Shown here: positions 16,494 to 21,731 of the stretch, in pieces
Position numbering within the stretch: the first letter of the stretch is position 1
How the letters are laid out: the number at the start of each line of letters is the position of its first letter
Source of the DNA: Priapulus caudatus
Lineage: Eukaryota; Priapulida; Priapulimorpha; Priapulimorphida; Priapulidae
Assembly (NCBI RefSeq): GCF_000485595.1
Contig: NW_014578003.1
Location: 75,532-97,262 of the forward strand
Direction of reading: 5' to 3'
Length of the DNA stretch: 21,731 nucleotides
Position numbers and translations under genes: made by a program
Notes under the pieces: model-generated
The model's database searches: none
Seen by the model: the letters and a program-made list of their open reading frames with translations, nothing else
Told to the model about the DNA's origin: nothing

Positions 16494-17124
16494 ACCAGCA
16501 ACATCAACCAATACGCAGCGGCACCGCAGCCGTTAAAAATGTCGCCAATTACAAATTCAGCCTCCTATTGTCTCCTGGAATTTTCAATCTCTGACACTCT
16601 CACTCTTCTCAGTCACACGAAATGAATTCGAACATCATGAATGTTCTTCTGTTTCTGTTGATTCTTCCGACTGATTTACCGCATGATCAGGTCTTAAGAA
16701 GATCCCAAAACGTTACGAATTTGCGTTTGTTCAAGATTTTAGCGGGTGTACACCAGAACAGGCATGAGGCTGCATACTGTAAGTAAGGCAGGAATTAGCC
16801 TAACTATGACCCATGCGACACTCCAACTCTGTTATCGTCCAAAAATGCCCTCTTCACGCGATTTTTCAAGTTTTCACAGCGTCTCCCGCTCCCATTAGTA
16901 GCGGGTGTATAGGTGGCAACAAATGTGCTACGATGCCATCTAGCACAGAACTCTCAAATTCCTCAGGTGTATAGGCTGACGATTGTCCGTAACGAGCTCT
17001 CAGGTATCCTTAACTGCAGAAATCCCGGAAATGCCTTTATAGTCTTTTCTGCGTAAGTGTTTCTCTTCACCAACTTCATGCCGCTTTGAGATAACTAATC
17101 CACCTACAACTGATAGTGTTCTGA
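16494..17124 (-). repeat. Error-rich duplicate of the integrase segment
   Basis: Matches 15894-16492 in direct orientation from its first base (ACCAGCAACATCAACC) to GTGTTCTGA, with a one-base indel or change roughly every 10-20 nt, and no frame survives. The pattern is that of uncorrected long reads at an unmerged contig end rather than of natural decay. It retains about 35-40 nt deleted from the other copy. Confidence 0.85.
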
Positions 17125-18593
17125 CGGTACTTCTTAAAGTCACATGTAATCTGGACCAGGTTTGCATTGTATCGCCATGGATACCAGAGCAACAGAGGCG
17201 ATCTGCCTTCAGCGTCTGACAAACACTACAGCTCTTCACCATGTCCCCACGACTTTCCATCAAGCTATAGAAACGCAAAAGAAACTCCTAGCAAAGGCCT
17301 GTTCTGACAATGCCAATACTAATGATGGGCATTCTCGAACTAATGTTACAACGAATTGCGGTGGATTATAACTCTCATAATACCCACAATAGACAACCTT
17401 GGTCACAGGAACAATCTCATTACCGCAATCTGAAGTATGTTTAATCATCCTACCGACTTCTCAGCCTCGTAGCGTCAGACCAGCCAGCTCTGCGCAAAAC
17501 ATATAGATCATCGAAAGAACAGACCTTCTTAGTCCCTGCCTGACCAATGTCTTCTGCATGAACAAAGATCATTCACATGACGAATAGTTTACTGTTGCTT
17601 CTGCACCAAGGGGACAGTGTCCTTATACTATAGTCGGCATCCTCCGAACAGAAATCATCGTTTCCATGATCTGAGGTGCAACGGTAAAACGATTCATAGT
17701 CATCAACGCCATAATAATCAAACTCCATCGTTAAGTCTGAGTGCCAAGAGCACGTATACCCTTCTTTTGGACAAAGATGCAGTCAGTGCTCGCCAATCGG
17801 TGATCGAGTTGAACTTTCGAACCGTACATGATATTTCTGGAATTTCTCACTACCAAACCACGATTCCCGGCTGCTTCTACGTTCAAATCTGAGAATATTG
17901 CGATTCCGTTGTAGTCAGTGACACCTCGACGCAAATGCAAACAAGACGTCCATCCCATCTGTTACTAGTCTCGTACAAGACCGCTCCACCGCGTAAGGGA
18001 GCATCAGAAGCTAAACTCAGTTTCAGCTTAGGATCATGGAGCAAGTACTTGTTATAGATAGTTCCTTCTTCACTTCATCAAGACACTCTGACAGCCACTA
18101 GACCAGACCATTTCGACTCTGAACGCAATAAACGGTGTAACGTTCAATTTGTGACAGATTACGCAGAAACTTCCCGTAGTGGTTTATTAACCTAACAGAC
18201 TCTGAAGTCGCTTCATAGTCTCAAGTCCACTAGCAATTCACACAATCGCGTCAACCTTGTCCTGTGTCGGATGAATTCCCTCGGCATCAATCCTATGACC
18301 CAGATATTCGACCCAAGTCATGTTGAACCGACATTTGACACGTTTGAGTTTGATACCGTACTTGGCTAGTCTCTCCAGTACCAAATCAAGTGACTTCAAG
18401 TATTCGTGATCATCATCTTTAGCAATGATGATATCATCTTGAAAACTGGCCACATCCTCGTTCAAATCCAACCAACACCTGATCAATCACTTTCTGAAAT
18501 ATGTGCGGCGCTGTTTTGATCCCTTATGGAAGTTTGCAGTGGCGGTATAGAACTCTATGAGTGTTTACAGTCAAAGAACTGCGCGAGTTTTCT
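17125..18593 (-). pseudogene. Gypsy RT 3' part, RNase H and integrase zinc region, many frameshifts
   Basis: In element order: RT remainder with the catalytic FQDDIII at about 18425-18444 and VEYLGH-ID-EGIHPTQDKV (18238-18486); an RNase H start LASDAPLRGGAVLYE near 17975-18020; later RNase H fragments; then the integrase zinc region with CSVCQTLKAD near 17205-17235. All lie in the expected order but in changing frames. The even density of single-base indels suggests read errors at least in part. Confidence 0.8.
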
Positions 18594-20342
18594 TTAACTT
18601 CGAGTTGTGAATATGCATGACTCAAGTCCAAGACAGTGAACCCTTTTTTTCCCAGCTAACTTAGCGAAAATATTCTTAGCAGTGGGCAGTGGATACGGTT
18701 TATCCACAATGTGGAGATTGACTGAGATCTTGTAGTCTCCACAGATACGGACACTTTTGTCTGCCTTGGGCACAACCACGATTGGTGAAGCCCAATCACT
18801 TCGATCCACTTTTTCCACATCACCGGATTTTTCAAGTCTATCTAACTCCTTCTCTACAGAATCGCGCAACGCGTACGGCACTGGCCTAGGTTTGTGGAAA
18901 ACCGGTTTGGTGCCGTCTTTGACCTGGATTTCTGCCTTGAACCCTTTGATCGTACCCTGTCCTTCAAATACCTCGTGATATTGCTCAACTAACTTCTCGA
19001 CAGTGCGATTTCGGTTGGAACCAATAGTGAAGATTTCAGACCACTCTAACTTGATCTCACTCAACCAATCTCTACCAAGCAGAGACACTTTGTTTCCCTT
19101 CGCAATAATCAAGCGCAACATTTTCTCTGCGTTTTTGTACTTCACGAAAACCTTGATCTCTCCAAGCACTTCGATTCGTTGACCACTATAACTGACCAGA
19201 TTTGCATCTGACGCTGTGTATTTCAGTGAACTGAAGTGCCTGTAGTAGGTATTCTCACCTATTATTGTGACTGACGCTGCGGTATCCAGCGTGAACCTGA
19301 CATCTACACCATTAACGTTGAGTCTCACCTTGTATTCATCGACTTTACTATTTATATTTCCTACATCTGTGTGATATATAGCCTGTAGCGAATCCTCGTT
19401 AACTCGCTCGATATCGGATTGATCCGTGTGACCAACATAATGTGCATACTTTGCACGACCTCGTGAGTAGAACGATCCACGTCCCCGAAAGTTTCCGCGT
19501 CCCCGGAAATTCCCACGACCATGTGACGTTCCTGTAGACTCCTTACTGTGACATGCACGAGACAGGTGTCCTATCTTGCCACATGTGTGGCACGTCTGGT
19601 GTTTGTAGAAACAGTCTTTCGCGTCATGCTCGCCATGGCATCGCGTACATCTGCCAGTAGCCATGGGTCGAGATGGAGGTTGCGATTCCTTGCTCCTCTG
19701 TTGTTTACTGTACTTTCCTGGTTTGACACGATTAACGTCATGTTCGGTGGAGTACCCCTTTAAATCCTTATCGACCATCTCCATGTCAAGAGCCTTTCTG
19801 CATGCCGATTTCCACGTAAGATCACCTTTTACTGATTCATCAAGTAGTCGCTTCGTAATCTTCCCGTTCCTAACACCGTGACACAAAGTCTCTAGTAGAC
19901 GTTCCTCTACTTTATCTTCTGCCGTGTACTTGCAATCGACTGTCAAACGTTTCAAATCAGCGATGAAATCGGACAGTGATTCAGTCTCCTTCTGTTTACG
20001 CGACGTAAACTTCAGCCTTGCGGCTAGTGGCGTTACTGTGATCGCGAAATGTCCTTCTAGAGCGGCAACTAATTCCTCGTAGGTGCGCGTCATGACATCG
20101 TTCGGAAACACCAAACTTGAAACTGTCTCGAATATGTCCGGACCTACTATCGTTAACAGAGTAGCTGCTTTCAGATCAGTTTCTATCTTATTGGTCTTCA
20201 TCCATAGTTCAAGCCTATTTTTATAGTTTGACCATTTTTCACGTTTAGGGTCGAACTCACCCACATTTCCTATCATCGCATTCATCCTGGCAGGCGGTGG
20301 TGGTGGTGCTGTATCTGGAGGCACACTACACAGTACGTACAC
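18594..20342 (-). CDS. Gypsy gag-protease-RT polyprotein, 582 residues, frameshifted at the end
   Basis: Gag, roughly residues 20-200, starts with a capsid-like region (WSNYKNRLELWM). Two zinc knuckles follow at residues 232-244 (C-X2-C-X3-H-X4-C) and 251-264 (C-X2-C-X4-H-X4-C), then an RG box (275-296). The protease has DTA at 353-355 and LLGRDWL at 421-427. RT begins near 470 with KPRPVPYALR, WASPIVVVPK and PYPLPTA. A run of seven A at 18644-18650 shifts the frame after residue 566; the RT motif continues in the next frame. The true start may be Met1 or Met20. The long intact frame suggests a young copy. Confidence 0.92.
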   Translation of the reverse strand: MYVLCSVPPDTAPPPPPARMNAMIGNVGEFDPKREKWSNYKNRLELWMKTNKIETDLKAATLLTIVGPDIFETVSSLVFPNDVMTRTYEELVAALEGHFAITVTPLAARLKFTSRKQKETESLSDFIADLKRLTVDCKYTAEDKVEERLLETLCHGVRNGKITKRLLDESVKGDLTWKSACRKALDMEMVDKDLKGYSTEHDVNRVKPGKYSKQQRSKESQPPSRPMATGRCTRCHGEHDAKDCFYKHQTCHTCGKIGHLSRACHSKESTGTSHGRGNFRGRGNFRGRGSFYSRGRAKYAHYVGHTDQSDIERVNEDSLQAIYHTDVGNINSKVDEYKVRLNVNGVDVRFTLDTAASVTIIGENTYYRHFSSLKYTASDANLVSYSGQRIEVLGEIKVFVKYKNAEKMLRLIIAKGNKVSLLGRDWLSEIKLEWSEIFTIGSNRNRTVEKLVEQYHEVFEGQGTIKGFKAEIQVKDGTKPVFHKPRPVPYALRDSVEKELDRLEKSGDVEKVDRSDWASPIVVVPKADKSVRICGDYKISVNLHIVDKPYPLPTAKNIFAKLAGKKRVHCLGLESCIFTTRS

Positions 20343-20541
20343 AGGCTACACAAACTGCTGGTTCCGTCGACGGCAATCAATAATTTCTGGCAGTACAGTC
20401 CGACTCGAAACTTCAGTGCAGGCACAAAACCGTAACAGTCCAAGGCCGGCAATTTCGTGGCAACCGTAATGGTATCTAGTTCTTCACATCGATTTAGATT
20501 ACCTACGGATTCTCCTCTTCATCTACACGTCTTTGTTTGAC
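20343..20541 (-). other. Gypsy 5' leader
   Basis: About 200 nt between the primer site and the polyprotein, without any recognisable feature. It should hold the packaging and dimerisation signals. Confidence 0.5.
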
Positions 20542-20566
20542 GTTGAATCCCATCCATTCGTCGCCA
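20542..20566 (-). promoter_or_regulatory. Primer-binding site for serine tRNA
   Basis: TGGCGACGAATGGATGGG and a following ATTCAAC are complementary to a tRNA 3' end (GAATCCCATCC, then TCGTCGCCA). That is the 3' end of animal tRNA-Ser(GCT), as I recall it, with two extra bases in the middle. It lies one base after the 5' LTR. Confidence 0.75.
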
Positions 20567-20567
20567 T

Positions 20568-20709
20568 TGTTGCATATTCCTCGCGGAGGTCATTAACCCA
20601 GACAAAGAAACATGGTTGCCATACTCAACAATATATTTCTACTGCGCATGCGCGCATAACAAATAAGGTTACATTACAGGCTGTTACATAATAATGCGGA
20701 TACATCACA
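20568..20709 (-). repeat. 5' LTR
   Basis: About 142 bp on the element strand, from TGTGATGTATCC to GCAACA, TG...CA ends. The inner end is set by the primer site, the outer by the match to the truncated 3' LTR. It is short for a Gypsy LTR but within the range of Mag-type elements. It lies 94 nt before the UTP20 exon, in divergent orientation. Confidence 0.8.
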
Positions 20710-20803
20710 GTTATCTCATGTGTTCAGTTTTTCTCGCATGTAGTATGATTTGCCACTGTTTTTCTATGGTCATTAATAATGTAATATTCTATTTTCTATA
20801 CAG

Positions 20804-20939
20804 TTTCAGTCATTTTCTGAGCAGCTATCTAAAGTCAGCATCGATGTTGTTCATCGTATAGGAAATCGTGAGGATTCAGACACATTTTTTTATGAAACCC
20901 TTGTGAAATGGGCTGATTTGAACTGCACGGAACATTTCG
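20804..20939 (+). CDS. UTP20: UTP20 exon, N-terminal region
   Basis: A 136-nt exon: acceptor TTTTCTATACAG, donor CG then GTAACC, phase 0 in, phase 1 out. It reads FQSFSEQLSKVSIDVVHRIG then SDTFFYETLVKWADLNCTEH and FG. This matches UTP20 residues near 18-65 (F-ER-----ID(I/V)(I/V)HRI, then TYFFE-L-KW-ELN-TEHFG). UTP20 is a very large HEAT-repeat component of the small-subunit (U3) processome acting in nucleolar pre-rRNA maturation. The first exon, with the initiator Met, is not seen; a retrotransposon occupies the upstream sequence. Confidence 0.85.
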
Positions 20940-20984
20940 GTAACCTGCATTAGTTTTAGCCATGCATTAGTTTATACTGCCTTA

Positions 20985-21410
20985 TACCCCGTTCAGACTG
21001 CAAAATTTGATATGGTATTAAACGGGCGCATGCCTGACACGTGCCTGGCTAGCGCCAAATCGTTGCGTATAGACTGCATATTTGATCCTTCATTAAATGA
21101 GTCATCAGTTCTCCGTTCAGCTCGCCACGTCACCCCGCAGACAGCGAGATACAGCGAGCGTAGAATTACGTAACCTAAATAAAGCTATGCACATGCGTAT
21201 TGTGATTTAGCACCGGGTCTGGCTTGCGTCTTGCATACAAACACAGCTTGGTGCTTATCCCGGACCTGCCCCGTCTTCATTTGCGGGGCCAAATTGGAGC
21301 AGGCCAGCGCGTATTTCGAGCGGGATAACGTGTACACGCTGCAAAAATTTGGCGCACGCCTAGCGCGCGCTAGTTTAATTCTATATCAAATATGTAGTCT
21401 GTACGGGGTA
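20985..21410. mobile_element. MITE 3 in a UTP20 intron, TTA target duplication
   Basis: The ends are ~40-bp inverted repeats: TACCCCGTTCAGACTGC on the left against TACCCCGTACAGACTAC from the right, both running on to TTTGATAT and ATTAAAC. TTA flanks it at 20982-20984 and 21411-21413. 426 bp, no transposase. The 3-bp TTA duplication suggests PIF/Harbinger. The terminal sequence differs from MITEs 1 and 2, so it is another family. Confidence 0.85.
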
Positions 21411-21413
21411 TTA

Positions 21414-21689
21414 GTTAAAGCACCATTCAAGATTATCATGTAGCTAAATGCCCAGAATGCACCCCCTCTAAAACAAATGTCCAATTGCCAACAGGAGAAC
21501 TATAAATATACAAGAAAATTGCAGAGTCATAGATAATGTTTCTGTTTTTATGTTCATTGCTGCTATATAATGCATTGAAATTCTTTATTCTTCTTAATGA
21601 ATTGTTTTCTGGACTTTTCTCATGTCTTTGTTTCCTGATTTAATGTTATGCACTTTGGTTGTCATTTTCCATAAATGTGTTTATTATAG
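21414..21689 (+). other. UTP20 intron
   Basis: AT-rich sequence without coding signal; it ends in a pyrimidine-poor but usable acceptor (TTTATTATAG). Confidence 0.6.
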
Positions 21690-21731
21690 TGACACTCTGG
21701 CATGAGTTAAAATCAAAGGTGCAGAGTTTTG
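21690..21731 (+). CDS. UTP20: UTP20 exon, cut by the window end
   Basis: After TTATTATAG the strand reads, completing the split codon of the previous exon, VTLWHELKSKVQSF. UTP20 has at this point a segment of the same length with the pattern (F/L)-(Y/W)-(K/H)-E-(V/L)-x-x-K-x-QSF. Phase 1 and spacing fit the exon at 20804-20939. The exon runs off the window. Confidence 0.72.

Larger units (their letters stand above)
14958..20709 (-). mobile_element. Ty3/Gypsy LTR retrotransposon, Mag/SURL type
   Basis: Order on the minus strand: 5' LTR, tRNA-Ser primer site, gag with zinc knuckles, protease, reverse transcriptase, RNase H, integrase, C-terminal tail, purine-rich tract, truncated 3' LTR. Integrase after RNase H places it in Ty3/Gypsy. 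The serine-tRNA primer site and two-knuckle gag suggest the Mag/SURL group. About 0.63 kb is duplicated at the N at 16493, so the real element is nearer 5.1 kb. Its limits are the LTR ends; the left flank is lost, so a target duplication cannot be checked. Confidence 0.92.

Noticed and set aside
20541-20566. tRNA gene or tRNA-derived SINE suggested by GAATCCCATCC and CGCCA
   Set aside because: Only a tRNA 3' end is matched, next to an LTR; this is a primer-binding site.

Overview
The window is eukaryotic, almost certainly from an invertebrate animal with a repeat-rich, heterozygous genome. Short exons with GT-AG splice sites encode two conserved animal genes. The rest is introns, microsatellites, minisatellites, MITE-like elements and two retrotransposons. 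The species cannot be named from the sequence. Single N bases at 731, 14957 and 16493 look like contig joins, so the window is probably four pieces: 1-730, 732-14956, 14958-16492 and 16494-21731.

Piece 1 (1-730) is a second copy of part of a xanthine dehydrogenase (XDH) gene that is also present at 7622-8347. The whole piece is reverse-complemented relative to that copy, and its middle 412 bases are flipped back again. It is an inversion allele, an inverted paralogue or an assembly fault.

Piece 2 (732-14956) carries XDH on the minus strand. At least twelve exons (9872 down to 1164) run from the end of the iron-sulphur region through the FAD domain to the start of the molybdenum domain. Eleven consecutive exons join with matching splice phases, except that one has lost a base. 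The farthest-downstream exon carries an extra base. An exon for the N-terminal ferredoxin-like region lies on the opposite strand at 10227-10284. The exon for the first 2Fe-2S cluster and most of the molybdenum domain are absent. The introns hold a 22-nt minisatellite, a 20/21-nt minisatellite grown at a splice donor, a pentanucleotide array beside a splice acceptor, GA/CT/GT tracts, an inverted-repeat element with three TGACGTCA sites, and two abutting MITEs with TTA target duplications. To the right (10823-14720) is a decayed LINE on the minus strand, flanked on both sides by TAA repeats.

Pieces 3 and 4 (14958-16492 and 16494-21731) hold a Ty3/Gypsy LTR retrotransposon of Mag/SURL type on the minus strand. 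It has short LTRs, a primer site matching serine tRNA, a long gag-protease-RT frame, and RNase H and integrase. About 0.6 kb of pol appears twice around the N at 16493, and the second copy is full of one-base indels, which suggests unmerged contig ends built from raw reads. Beyond the 5' LTR two plus-strand exons encode the N-terminus of UTP20, a component of the small-subunit (U3) processome. A third TTA-flanked MITE lies in the intron between them.

XDH (purine catabolism) and UTP20 (ribosome biogenesis) have no known functional link. They are neighbours only if the scaffolding is right.
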